Source of the DNA: Rhytidiadelphus loreus
Taxonomy: Eukaryota > Streptophyta > Bryopsida > Hypnales > Hylocomiaceae
DNA: 64,000 nt
Direction of reading: 5' to 3'
Assembly: GCA_947034895.1 (NCBI GenBank)
Contig: OX344762.1
Span: forward strand, 48,153,087 to 48,217,086
The translations under genes and the position numbers were made by a program. This document shows positions 1-15,918 of this stretch, piece by piece (position 1 is the first letter of the stretch; every line of letters begins with the position of its first letter). The notes below the pieces were generated by a model. The model saw only the letters and a program-made list of their open reading frames with translations. It did not search any database and had not been told where the DNA came from.

Positions 1-65
1 AATATATTTTTTCTAATCCACTCAATGACTATAGAGGTCAATTTAACCCTAAAGCACTCTGACAT

Positions 66-635
66 TCAATTTCTGGATGACTAACAACTAAAATTAAAAC
101 TCAAGTTTCATCCTCATTACTACTTGGATGAAAGTCATATTCATTTGTGGAGATACTTTATCAAGTTGTTCTATCTAATGGTTGGATTTGGTGTTACTAG
201 AGTACATATTCTTCAAAAATTACAATTAAGGAAGTATCTCAAGAAGTTGAATAAGCCCAAATTGCATTGACTCTAGTTCAAAATTGGATTTGCAAAAATG
301 AGGTCATAGATTTAAAGAACACAAAAATTTCAAAAAATCACTATGTGAAGAGAACCTCATTTCAAATCCATTCCAACAAGTTTTATTGAAAAATGATAAT
401 ATCTTGTTTGTAATAGAATTTAGAAGGAATTCTAAAATTTTCCTTTCAAAATTTATAAAAAAAATATTGGTGATAGCATTGATGAATCTAACCGTAAGGA
501 TGGAATCTAAAATTCAAAATCTACAACTTTTATTCATTAATCAATTCCAAAATATTCTTCAAAATAATTCTTTATAATAATTTTTTCCAAATTGTCAATT
601 TTGGAGAAGACTTCTAGAGGTTTCAAAGGGATTAA
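66..635 (+). repeat. Dispersed repeat R1, copy a (uninterrupted)
   Basis: This AT-rich stretch has a second, inverted copy at about 32560-33795. Matching landmarks include the run around 243-370 against 33405-33550 and the run around 415-560 against 32600-32780. Copy a lacks two insertions that interrupt copy b, so it serves as the empty-site reference: the junctions lie at 373-380 and 176-179. No convincing protein is encoded; the short open frames here are not conserved between the copies. The family is not recognised. Confidence 0.75.
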
Positions 636-1143
636 AGACCATCTTGTGTTGATTTCAAAGCTAATTATAAAGGCAATTTTATATGCCCAAGTGGATTTCA
701 AGCCTCCTACCTCAAAATAGGAATCCTATTATGGACCTAGTAGTTACCAAGGTAGACAAACCTATTACCACCTTGATTTACAATTTGAATATCTTGGGTC
801 AACTCCAAGAGGGACACATATTTTTCAAAGTTGTTTGTTTTACAAATGAAACCCAAGTGGAATTATAATTTTTTGATTAAAATTGTAATTTTTGTGAATT
901 TCTAAAGTGGTCTATCCTAAAATTACAATACCGCCCATAGTATGGAGTCATAAACATCCCATAAACAACTCATAACCACCTTAAGTACTCACCAATATAG
1001 GGGTGATATGTTACCTCTTCTATGCATTTATTCACTAATTTTGTCAAAAAAATGAATAGATTTGGATGTTTTTTCTAGACAAAATCGGGGTCCAGAGTAG
1101 GAGTCAGAATTGGGCAATGAACGGAACTAGGTTGGTCTACCTT
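636..1143. other. AT-rich spacer, no gene seen
   Basis: No open frame with family resemblance and no RNA gene was seen. A 61-codon frame at 683-868 shows no domain and is probably chance. Confidence 0.5.
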
Positions 1144-1685
1144 AGGGTTGCTTTACACCTAGAGGCTAAGCCAATTTGCAATGTTAGAGGCCAAAAATCC
1201 TTGCGTGTGATTAGACAAAACCTTGAAATCCGTTTCAAATCCTTTACACCTAAAGGCCAAGTCAATTTAGTGCAATAAATTTTTTCATCCTAAAAGACAT
1301 GATCTAACATGACCCAAACTCACTAAATTGGGTGCACCAAAAATGTGAGGCCAACGTCAAATTTCAAATTATTTTTTTCTTATAAAATATCGTTTTTTTC
1401 AACAAATTAGATCCGTTGGATGTTGTACAATCAACCTCAAGGGAAATTGGCCTAGCTTCTAGGTGTAAAGCAAACCTAAAATTTTAGCCCTTCTCTCTCT
1501 TTTCTAGGTTTCATTGAATTGGCCTAGTTTCTTAGCCCCAACGCCTTTACATAGAGGAAAATTGGCCTTTGTTATAATCTTATTCTAATGAGTAGTTGAA
1601 GACGGCCTCTAGCCCAAAAGGGTCTAAAATTTTATACAATTAGTCTCATGAAAAATTGGCCAACCTCTAGGTATAAAGCAACATT
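1144..1685. repeat. Cluster of a ~30-bp motif in both orientations
   Basis: A motif with the core TTTACACCTAGAGGC occurs at 1144-1177 and, more diverged, near 1236-1264. Its inverted form occurs at 1444-1477 and again near 1650-1682. The 1144-1177 and 1444-1477 copies pair as an imperfect 34-bp inverted repeat. A further related stretch lies around 1515-1570. This could be a decayed foldback transposon or a scrambled minisatellite. No protein is apparent. Confidence 0.6.
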
Positions 1686-3184
1686 TAGTATGCATTGTTA
1701 CATGTATTGGATTCACAAATTTTTATAACAAAAGAATGGAAAATGAGAGAATATTTCAAATGTACTTTAGTCAACTCATTTCAGGAAAAATAAAAAAATA
1801 TTATTGTCAATTAAAGCAAAATTACATAGCTTCCTACTATGGAGTGAACTTTAGGGGTACTATGGAATTTTTGTCCTTTGTGGATGCTAATGTGACTCTC
1901 TTAACCCTTTAAAGACAAAATCCATTGCCAACTAGTCAAACATCATGTTTGGGTTGAATGTAGTCTATTAGATTGTCTTTGAATATCTATCCTATATTTT
2001 TATTATTTGAAACTAAGAATTGTATATCATTGCAAGAAATTTCAGTTTATTTTGTAAAAAAATGTAATTGTTATCATTTATGTTGCAAAAATTAAAAATA
2101 AATAAGTAAAAATAGAAAAAAATCTAAATTAATTAAAAAATTCTCAAGAGGTACAAGTAGCAATGGAGATTAGTGATATTGATCAATCCTAAATCCTAAT
2201 AAGTTCAATGCCTACTTACCCAACAATTTCAACTTCATCCAATTGAAAACATTTCATTGTACTTGTGGAAAGCATCCACTTTAGAACAAGAAAACCCTTG
2301 ATTTTTCAAATTTTGGATGAAAATTAGAAACTTAATGCTTGGATGAATAATCCTCTAAGGCATATCTATTTTTCAATTCATAAAAACTTCAAACTTCATT
2401 ATTTTTTCTACCATGAGTTGAAACTCCATGAATCAAAGTCCATACATCCCTCCTTGTAGAAAGCTTTCTAATGGTACCATGAACACAACTGGTATGAACC
2501 ATGTGAAACTATTAAATTAGGTTGTTTATTTTGCTTGTTTGATATAATGAGATCTTTGGAACTATAAGGTATCAAGAGTAAAAAGTTATAGCATTCTTAA
2601 ATCAATTAGTGTAGGTGACACTAAATTTAGTTTCTAATGTAATCATAAATAATAGATTGCTTGTTTTTGTTTTGGCATGTATGGAGACTTAGATAAGTAC
2701 AACTAAAATTGTTTAAATAAGAATCTCAACATGAACTATCACTAAGTTGTATAAAGTTTGTTGAATTTCATATTCCCTTAAATTGCATTTTTAGGACACT
2801 ACTATATATGAATGAACTATGAATTTTCAAAGTGTTGAAACCCCAAATTAACTATTTAAATTCTTAAAAGATTTACATTATAGGCAAAAATCTACATGGG
2901 ACAATTTAAGTGCACTTATCTTAAACCAAGTGACCTAAACCTCTACCAAAAGTTAACACTAAAAACTTTGTTGGTGTTTTCTTACACCAGTGTAAATGCC
3001 ACATCTATTATATTAAATACAAAAGTATGGCATTTTCATCCATGTCATTTCTCATACATCTATTCTTCCAAAATCCTAATGACACCTTTGTAGCTTAATG
3101 CTCACTAACTTATAGCAAATGCTTGCTAATGCAACAAGGTGTGGTTGCAAATATTGCAATGGTAAAACTACAAAGGTAATAATA
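1686..3184. other. AT-rich spacer, no gene seen
   Basis: Low-complexity AT-rich sequence with only short, unsupported open frames (for example 2896-3093). No RNA gene or transposon end could be recognised. Confidence 0.5.
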
Positions 3185-3525
3185 CCCATAATTGTCCTTG
3201 TACCTATTCCTAACAAGTAGACTTCTATTGAAAGTATCCTCAAAAGTGCAATTAAATTGTTCCCAATTTCCCATAGATAATTGTGATTGGTGAACTATTG
3301 ATTCTCTAGATTTCAATTTTATGACCAAGCTATGTGACTCTGTTTCAAAGGCATAGGGAATTTCCACTTTGAAAATTCATTGTAATTACATGGCATGTGC
3401 AAAAATTATAATTTTCTTTTGAAGATTCATGATTTCCTTTTGCTAATACTACAAAAGATTTTTATTTAAAAAAAAGGTGTCTCCAAGTATGCTTATTTTG
3501 AGGTTTTTGGGTGTTTTCACCTCAG
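3185..3525 (+). repeat. Dispersed repeat R2, copy a
   Basis: An inverted, diverged copy lies at about 63330-63665. Shared landmarks are the run around 3225-3240 (matching near 63600-63630), the run around 3295-3350 (matching near 63490-63560) and the run around 3465-3520 (matching near 63335-63400). Copy a ends only about 160 bp upstream of the PRMT3 start codon, so it probably contributes to that promoter. The family is unknown. Confidence 0.7.
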
Positions 3526-3578
3526 TGCAAATAAAGAAGGCTGTGGGTAGGGTAGTTGGACTATAGAGGAGTTCCTCT

Positions 3579-3600
3579 AAAACCCTAAACCCTAAACCCT
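3579..3600 (+). promoter_or_regulatory. Telomere-like (AAACCCT)n element in PRMT3 promoter/leader
   Basis: Three consecutive plant telomere-type AAACCCT units lie about 90 bp before the PRMT3 start codon. Such telo-box motifs are known in promoters of plant housekeeping and translation-related genes. A short interstitial telomere remnant is the alternative reading. Confidence 0.55.
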
Positions 3601-3686
3601 CGTCCATCAGAAGCTTGGGTGGAGTTCCTTTGCCGTGTAACAGCGCTTGCATTTCTTCTCGTCATTCAGCTGCGCAGACCGCAGCG

Positions 3687-7610
<3,924 letters not shown>

Positions 7611-8150
7611 TGCCCATTTTATTCATCATCTTTCTTTCATACACTGGGTAAAGAATGTGGTGATCTCCATGAAAAGGTGGAGATTTTATTTGTTTATTCT
7701 ATACAATTTCAGAGATTTTTAATAATCAGAGACCGACCTTGCTAGCACTACCTAAGAATGTTATGAATATGATGTGAGAAATAATTGAAGCATGTGTGGG
7801 ACCTAGTTTTGTTTAAGAAATCGGGATACTGCAACGAATTCAAGACTTAGTGTAACTCAGATTGATAAAAACACCATGAAGTTAACCCTGTAATGACGTT
7901 GTGGCCTAGAAGTGTCTGATGACATTCTCGTGGAAATGAAGAATGCACCTATTGGACTATCTTGGACATAGGTTAGTGTACTTTTAGGGCTAGCCTTTAT
8001 CCTCAATAAGGTTGCAAGGGTTTGTTTGTGAGTGTGCCTTACTAGTAGGTTCATTACATCAACGGTGAATATTTATTTAAAGTAGGAGATCAAAGTTCAA
8101 CAACATTAAAATTTAATTTATACTATTTAGGTGACCATTCAAAATTGAAC
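7611..8150. other. Spacer between PRMT3 and SYP13
   Basis: The first ~150 bases are the probable PRMT3 3' UTR. No gene was seen beyond it. Confidence 0.5.
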
Positions 8151-8309
8151 AAAGTACAATCTACCCATTATGGACAAAATGGGAGCAAGCCCATTGTGGG
8201 CAAAATTGTAATGGTGGTGTACATTCAAGTTTTGAAAAGTACACCACTAACATAATTCATTCCACAATGGATTTACTCCCATTTTGTCTATAATGGGGTA
8301 GTTTACCTT
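8151..8309. mobile_element. Foldback MITE (complete, two ~71-bp arms)
   Basis: Arms at 8151-8222 and 8239-8309 are reverse complements of each other with roughly three quarters identity, separated by 16 bp. The inner ends are GGTGGTGTAC / GTACACCAC and the arms share ACAAAATGGGAG. Related arms occur at 24580-24654 and 25287-25348, and a single arm at 33615-33685. No protein is encoded, so it is non-autonomous. A target duplication is not clear for this copy. Confidence 0.75.
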
Positions 8310-9614
8310 ATATGATTTAGATTATGATTTAGTTTACCTTTGACTAGATTTAGATACTTCATATAATGGTTTTAAAGAGGATAACAAGTTATTTGTTCAT
8401 AAAATGCGTAGAATATTGAGACAAGATTGCCATAAATGGCCAGCACATGTCTAAAGAAAGAAATCGTGATTCCTCCTTAGTCAATTGCAATTTCTAAATA
8501 TTAGCCAAGATAGGGGGGTAATTTCAAAAAAAATTAGGCATCATTTTTTAAAATATTTATTGACAAACTTGCTAGTATAATGTTCATCTCAAAGAGATAG
8601 AAGTCAAGACACAAATTTATGAAATTTACCAATTCAGCTTTGATCTCTTAATATGACTTTTGCATATGACATTCAAATGTCATTTCTAGACTTCATGTAA
8701 GATAAGTTGCAATTTATCACAATGTGACCAAAAAATTAGACCCCAATGACTATCAATCATGGTTGTCAAAACAATTGCTTTGGTTATAGGCCCTTTGACC
8801 TTAAAGGAGCAACACCATTTCTAAATTTTGACTTACAATATACTTTCTATTAATTTAATTTTTATTGGTAACTAATGAAAATGGATTTGAACACACCAAA
8901 TATTGTATGCCATAGTTATCAAAACTCACAATTTTACACAATTTTATTGATAGGTGACATGAATCTTATACATCTTGAAGTGCATTTTTCTAAACTAATT
9001 TTGAGCTGATGCATTTTTCATCCCACTCAAATTTTCCTTGCCTGATTATGCTACTCTATTATCAATTGAGCACACTTCTCCCTCAAAAATCTTGAAACTG
9101 TTCTCACACATCATCTCAAAATCATTCCTCAAGTTGTTGCAATTTAGGATACATATTTACAATCAAGGGATGATTCAGGGCATTTAGGGTTAACATTAGC
9201 TCTGTAGTAAGTCACTGTCGAAGACGAAGGGTCTTTGCTCGTACATTTTCAATAGAATCTCCACAATCTCGCAAGGCTACTGCTGCAGGACAAGCGTTTA
9301 ATCCTTTTAGTTTTCTTTCTGCTGTACGTCCGTTTCTGTACGTAGTGCGGCATTGCAGAATTCGATTCGAAACCTCTGAGATGGCGTTGTTCGCTACAAA
9401 TTCTTCACCACAGAATCAGAATCGAAGCCGGAAAACATCAATGGTCCCGATCGAGAACGGTTGAAGCACATCGTGAACAAGCGCTGTTAATGAGAATGAG
9501 AGTGGAGCATATCATGGCAATGGCAGTATAAGTTATGGAGGTTTTTGGATCATGAGTTTGTGATAATTGGGAACCCATTTGATCGATTGAGGAGTCAGTC
9601 ATCGATTGTTCACC
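8310..9614. other. Spacer and probable SYP13 5' leader
   Basis: AT-rich to about 9150, with no gene. From about 9180 the composition rises towards balanced, with a TTTAGGGTT telo-box-like motif at 9183-9191; this is probably the SYP13 promoter and 5' UTR. Confidence 0.45.
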
Positions 9615-12600
9615 ATGAATGATCTCTTTGAGGTACCTTGTTGCAGAATTTGAAAATTGTGGTGATTTGGGTTAATCACGAGTTGCTGCATTGTGTGATG
9701 AAGGAAATGGATCCCCAACATGTCTTTGTTTTGGAACTTTTGGGTCATATGGAGACTCTCATATGGAGACTTTCTTTCTTTAGATTTTCTATATTTCTTT
9801 CGATCAACAATTGCAATGTTGTTCATTGATTCTGGTGATACGAAATTTAGCCCTGTTTTTGCATCGTATTTTTCACAATATGGTCAATCGGAATAGTGAC
9901 TTTCATCCAGTGGAATCTCTGTTTCTTAGGGGTTAAGACTGAGGTTTTCGGGCTGTTGTAAATGCAGTGCAAATGATTCTCTAATGTGGTGACGATGTGA
10001 TTAGGTCAAGGTCACTTCGTACTGAAGGCACCATGAGTTTTGTATTGCGTAGGAGGGAAATTAAGGAGAATATCACCTGGTTGGTTATAGATGCTGAATC
10101 ATTTGATTTCGAGTGTGCAGGATTCCAACGATTCTTCTTCTGAAGCAGATAGGCCCGGTGTTAATGGCAAACAGGTGGACCTCGAGGCGGGGCCATCTGG
10201 TAGCCCGGATGCAGGCCTAGACATGACCCTGTTCTTCAAGGAGGTTAACCCCTGAGAGTCACAAATGCCCAAAATTGGCGTCATGTTTTTGTTTTTGCCA
10301 CTTTTGAGTAACTCATATGGAGACTTCCTTATGTTCAATTCTATTTAGTTTAGTGCCAGACAAATTTTATACAGTTGTGAGAACTGATCGCAGACAGAAA
10401 ATGACTTAAGAAGAAATTTGACTTTTTCTGTGGAAATCATGCATAGTGCTCACCTCCTTTCTCCTTGGTAACTCCCACTTGAGATGAGATCTAGATTGTG
10501 CTTATGCAGAATTTGAATTCTTATTGCACGACTTTTGAGGCAGCTCCTCAAGAATTCTAAGTACTCATGCATCATTCTTCATTGATTCTGGTGATTGATA
10601 ATTTAGCCCTGTCTGCATTATATTTTTCTCAACACGGTCACGCAGATTTTTCATTTTCGAACCATGAAATCTCTGTACTTCGGGGTTTAACTATTGCTTT
10701 CCTCTTCTCTCGAATCAGTCATCGAGCATTTCATTCCTCAGTCTGTCACTGACTTCGAATTTCAAGTATATTCTCATGACTAATCGTCGGGAGTGATATG
10801 TTTTGGCAGGTCAATGACATCAAAATTTGGATGGCAGAGATTAGGAAGAAGTTTCAAAACTTGCAGGTCTGTTGAATGTATTTCACACTAGTTCATTTTC
10901 AAACATGTCCTGAATGAAAATCAATTTTATGTACTTGAACAGCCCTTCGAAATACATACAACTTCTAAGCTAACCGAAGTGTGGTAGCCTGGGTACTGGA
11001 ACCTATTTGTAACAACAAGCGAGAGTCGAGAGATCTGAGAGATCTGTCTGTATGCTTGATACTGATATGGTGTCATAATTACGCATATGACCGTTGAATA
11101 TGTCTGACAGGAGACGAATGAAGTGTCCAAGACAACGACAAGAGCTGCAACCATGAAAAGTTAGTATACAGATTTCTAATGCTCCTCTGTCTTGGATGTG
11201 CTCTGTCCGTCAGTTTCTGCCCCATCTCCTGCAAAATTGGTCAAAGTATAACTGAAATATAGCTGAAAGCAGTATTCAATGTAATGCTATAATAGGGTTT
11301 CCAGAAAAAATATGATCTGTTTCAAAGACTTCTAGACGTCATAAAGAGAATTTTCCCGGTAATTCATGTGGAGGCTTTGGTATGATCACTGTGACCTTAG
11401 GAAAACCTCCCCATGAATCATAACGAACGTTCCCTTTACAATTTTTAATTTAAGTTTCTGAAACAGCCAAAAATATTACTGAATACACTGTTATGATGAG
11501 CGGCATTTGGACTCTACGTTTGGAGATGCAGTTTATATAATGATCGTGTACCTGATTAGCAAGTCCCATCTATCTAAATGTGCAGCGCTGAAGGAGAAAA
11601 TGGAAAAAGATCTGGATGATATCAGCAAGACTGCTCAAGGCTTAAAAGGCAAATTGGAGGCACTGGACAAAGCGGTATAGGGATTTTTGTTCCGACCTCA
11701 ACAGTTTTCATCAACTACGTGATCATTACTTATTTTGTTTTACTTTCATTTCCACCGTCCAAGTGACTGTTGTGACCTCTATTTGGTCAAATTTTCATCA
11801 ATATGCATTGGCTGGTAATATTGGGGTTCCTCAGAGTTTTTCAAAATTTTAGAAAGTTTCAGGAGCTTTTAAACAATGTCAGGAAGAGAATCCTCCGCAT
11901 GATTCATAAGTAGGTCTCCCTAACTAAAGGTCACAATGAGGCCTTCCAATGTGTCACAAACCATAGGAGGTTGTGTAAATGTTTCTGAAACAGTCTAATT
12001 TTACTGAAAACCCTGTTGTCATGTCTGTTATCATAGAAAAAGTGGTGGGGCAGAACAATTTCTCTGTAAAACACACCATTGTTTGACGATATACTAGTGA
12101 CTATTCAAATTGATGCAATTTGATTCTATTTACTCTTAACCCAGGATTTCTTTTTCTGCTGACTGCTTGGCAGAATATTGCAAATCGTAAAATTAAGGGT
12201 TGTCATGAAGGGTCGAGCACTGACCGGACACGAATGGCTATTACTTCGTAAGCCCTTCTTTGACCATCTTTAATTGAAGCAAGATGTTTACTTGTGCCTG
12301 TAGCCGTAGTTTGTAGATTTTGTTTTAATCTTTTCTATGACCAATGACGTGTTTTGTCTGCAATTAATTCAGAACCTTGAAGAAGAAACTGAAGGAGCTT
12401 ATGGTCGATTTCCAGGTGACTGCCGCTCTTTATTTAACAAGACAGATGAATTCTCCTCATGCTAACCACATAGTAATTGCATCTCTGAATTGCAAACTGA
12501 ATGTAGAATGGACCACCCCACCCTCCACCCCACCCACCCTGTCTCCCTATTTAAGAATGTTGTGAGAAGCAGTGAGACATCCAATATCTCTAATATTGGC

Positions 12601-14765
12601 AGTCGTGATGTTAGTAATTGTAGTAACATTTTAATTGCTAGATCCAAAGTTGCAGCTTTATTGTGTTGTGTCTTTGAGAACATGCTCTCAGTGTGTACGG
12701 TTGAACTACAGGCATTGAGACAAAAATTTCAAGACGAGTACCGAGAGGTTGTTGAACGACGTGTCTTCACTGGTGAGTCATGTATCAAAAACGTTAATGG
12801 CAATTTCATGCTTTTTCTTAGATTGTCCATGCTGTTCTAATTGTGATTATTTTTTCTCGTGTGACTAACTAAGGAAGCACTATGTGCAATACAATATGGT
12901 TCTTATTGTTGGTCTCGTTTGGGTGTTAATATGATATATGATCAGTGACGGGGCAGAAAGTGGATGAATCAGTAAGTGTGACAAACCACATCCAGCTGTA
13001 TTTGTCAATTCTGTTCAATGGCAAATGTTTCAAATTATGTTCAAGTCTATGCTGCACTTCTTTCTCTTCTGAGAGCAGTAAGAATGATCCTTGAATGATT
13101 TGTAAGACTTATCATTCCTATAATCAAGTCCACTTGCTGTGAATATGTTGACATTTTTTCGATTTTCATTTGTAGACAGCCAGATCCACTAATTCATCAC
13201 TTCACGGTTGTACCTTTCTTTCTTTTATATCTTCCAATGTGGCCGTGCTCTACAGGTGATTGAACGCCTAATTGACACCGGAGATGGTGAGCAGATTTTC
13301 AAGAAGGCCATACAGGAGCAGGGGCGAGGTCAGGTGTAGTATAGTTTTCTTTAGACTAATTAAGATTCAGAAGACTCAAGAAATTTATTGGCACATTATC
13401 AAGTCTTGTCATTGAATCTCGCCCAAATTTTTTACTTTTTGGTTGATCAAGGGACTCACATTCAACAGAAGCTTTGTGGTTATCTCAAAACTCGGACTTG
13501 GCATCATGGTGCAGATATTGGACACTATAGCTGAGATCCAAGAGCGACATGATGCAGTCAGGGAAATTGAAAAGAAGCTATTGGAACTTCATCAGGTTCA
13601 ATCCCCTCTTCTTTTTACAACTGTGCTACTTTCAGGCTTTTTCACCCTGTTCAAACTGGTGTATTTTTGTCATTTAGTCCACTTTCAAGATGACAGGCTT
13701 CCAGGCTTGTGTTTTGTGACACATCTCAATGGATGTGACGATAAGACACTTTCTGCAGCTGACTTTCTCTCTAGACGAGATTCCTTCTGAATTAGCATTG
13801 ATAGATTTGTTTTATGTGGCAGATTTTTCTCGACATGGCAGTGCTTGTCGAAGCTCAAGGCGAGCTTCTTGACAACATTGAAACTCAGGTGGGTTGCTTC
13901 ACTTTACTACGACGGTCTTTTGGTCACTTAGCAATTGGTAAAGGATACTATTTAAGAAAATTGCGACACTCAAATTTGATTTACTTATGAGGATGATAGG
14001 AAAGAAGGTTTGTAGTCCAAAGTTAAAGAGAACGCAGTTTTGGGACATCTGTAAAAAAATGTTTTATGAATGATCGAATTTAGAAATCTTAATCCAGTTA
14101 TTTCCATCCTCTACATTTGTACATTTTGTACCTCAATACAAACAAATCTGAAAAGATTGATAATAGAATTCCTTAACAGTTACAGTATCCTCTACCTTAG
14201 TTAGCAGACTCATAAGGATTGTGCTTTCATTGGGAGATCATTCTAGAAATGTGGAGAGATCACTTTGGGTAGCGAAGCCAACTCTGTAGAATCAAATCTT
14301 TGTCACTGTATAAGATTTTCATTTGCAATTTTCAAACCGGAAGGTGGTAGATCACTAAAAGTGACAATGGACAAAGATCAATAGCCCAGTCACGCTTACA
14401 CCGCTTGTTGCTGATCAGAGACCAACCATAGATGAGTTGCTGCTGGTAACAGGGGTTAGTCCCTAATAATTTTGTATCCTCTACTTCGTCATGCCTTCCA
14501 TTACAACGAAGCATTGGGATGTCACTGTTTAAAAATTTCTCAACAATGGAATTTATTTTCTTTCGGTACTGACACCCACTCTGAGCTGAAATGGCAGGTC
14601 GGCAAAGCAGTGGAGCATATTGCGGCAGGAACAGTAGCTCTCCAGAAGGCCAAGACCTTGCAAAAAAGTACTCGCAAGTGCATGTGCATAGCCATTGTCA
14701 TTCTTCTTGTCACAGCTGCCATTGTTGTTGTGGCAGTCGTCCAACCATGGAAAAACGCGACGTAG
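9615..14765 (+). CDS. SYP132: Plasma-membrane syntaxin, SYP13 (SYP132-like) Qa-SNARE, 13 exons
   Basis: Target-membrane Qa-SNARE for secretory vesicle fusion at the plasma membrane. Proposed exons are 9615-9632, 10121-10243, 10810-10866, 11111-11159, 11586-11674, 12174-12247, 12373-12415, 12712-12772, 12946-12971, 13256-13333, 13515-13595, 13823-13888 and 14598-14765. All joins keep frame and give 310 residues, the usual syntaxin length. The first exon encodes only MNDLFE, the typical SYP1 start. An N-terminal Habc region follows, then the linker [24 protein letters not shown], and the SNARE motif from about residue 207. The zero-layer glutamine is Q245 in [13 protein letters not shown]-terminal membrane anchor spans about 283-303, followed by QPWKNAT. 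Residue matches throughout and the many-exon structure favour SYP13 over the SYP11/SYP12 groups, which have few introns. Exon 3 (19 codons) is the least conserved. Confidence 0.92.
9821..10690 (+). repeat. Duplicated intron segment flanking SYP13 exon 2
   Basis: A segment of intron 1 (9821-9940) recurs in intron 2 (10578-10690). Both begin TTCATTGATTCTGGTGAT, continue with AATTTAGCCCTGT and reach a GAAATCTCTGT / GGAATCTCTGT run. An ACTCATATGGAGACT-like run also occurs on both sides. Exon 2 lies between the two copies. Confidence 0.7.
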
Positions 14766-15918
14766 TGACCGATCTCTTTGTGTGATGCCACTCTCTAGTC
14801 TTGGGTGCTTTTTCAAGTACACAACAGATTCAATCTTTTCCATGAAACCGAGGTTAGCAAGCAAGAAAGTATGTTGGAAGTTTATCGCTTGCTTCTTCAC
14901 GATTGAAGGTCTTCCAAGGCTGAAGCATGAGTCTTTTGACCTCTGACGTGAAGGAGAAGGAAGGACACCTATAAATGGCCACTCACCCAAAATCAGTCAC
15001 CCTAATTGGTAGATATTGATTAGGAGGATGTAGACCACCCTAATTTGGTACGACTTTGAACCTTCCTAACTTTGCATACAATCCAAATAACACATTTTTC
15101 AATCTTTGGTGGATTGGAACCCTTTTTCATTTGCTATGAAAAATTAAATAAATTAAATAGACCAGTCTAATAGAAGGAAGTATTCTCAGAGCCAGAAGTT
15201 GTAATTTGGGTGCCCTGAATTTTTCTAAAGTCCATGTTGGAATTTTTGCCAAGCGTTCGCACTTCAGAATACTCGGCAAACGACTGGGCTGGCTCCTTGC
15301 CCTCGTACTTACGCAGAATAATCAAATAGTACTCGTAAAGCAAATCTCAATCCTCTTCGCAATTCTTTGAGGAATAAGCTTCTGAAATTCCCGCGTGCAA
15401 AAAAATTCCCCTCCACGTAAGACACCTGACAATTGGAGAACTAGTAAAATACAGCATTTTTCAACTGCTTTTATGAAGGTAAAAATATTGTCACTTCATG
15501 TGGGTCGATGCTTTGTGTATCTCCTGTATATCCCCCCCTCCATTGTTGGGCACATACTGACAATTGTTGATGCTATTGAAACATCAGACCAAGACCATAA
15601 AGCAGACTCGGTCTACGGTCTCGTATGTAACTGGCTGCCATGTAGCTAATGGCAATGCCAACATGACCTGAATGCATCACCATTCAGGGCCTTGTCTGAG
15701 TCTAATCAACCGAACTTACCATTACACAACCTAGATACTGAAACACTGGCATGGGTTGGACACCACAATGCTGACCACAAAGGAATACGTGAACAATGCA
15801 ATCTATCGCTTAACCTAAACCTGCAAAACCGCTGCATAAAAATCATGAACACTAATGGTCGTTGTACAGTACAGTAGCCCTCACTGGCCTGTCAAAGAGG
15901 CCACTATTACAATTCTCA
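14766..15918. other. Spacer between convergent SYP13 and FTSHI5 genes
   Basis: Holds the 3' UTRs of both convergent genes. No independent gene was seen; the open frames here lack family resemblance. Confidence 0.5.

Noticed and set aside
13590..13612. GGTTCAATCCCC B-box-like run in a SYP13 intron
   Set aside because: No tRNA cloverleaf around it; it overlaps the exon 11 donor.
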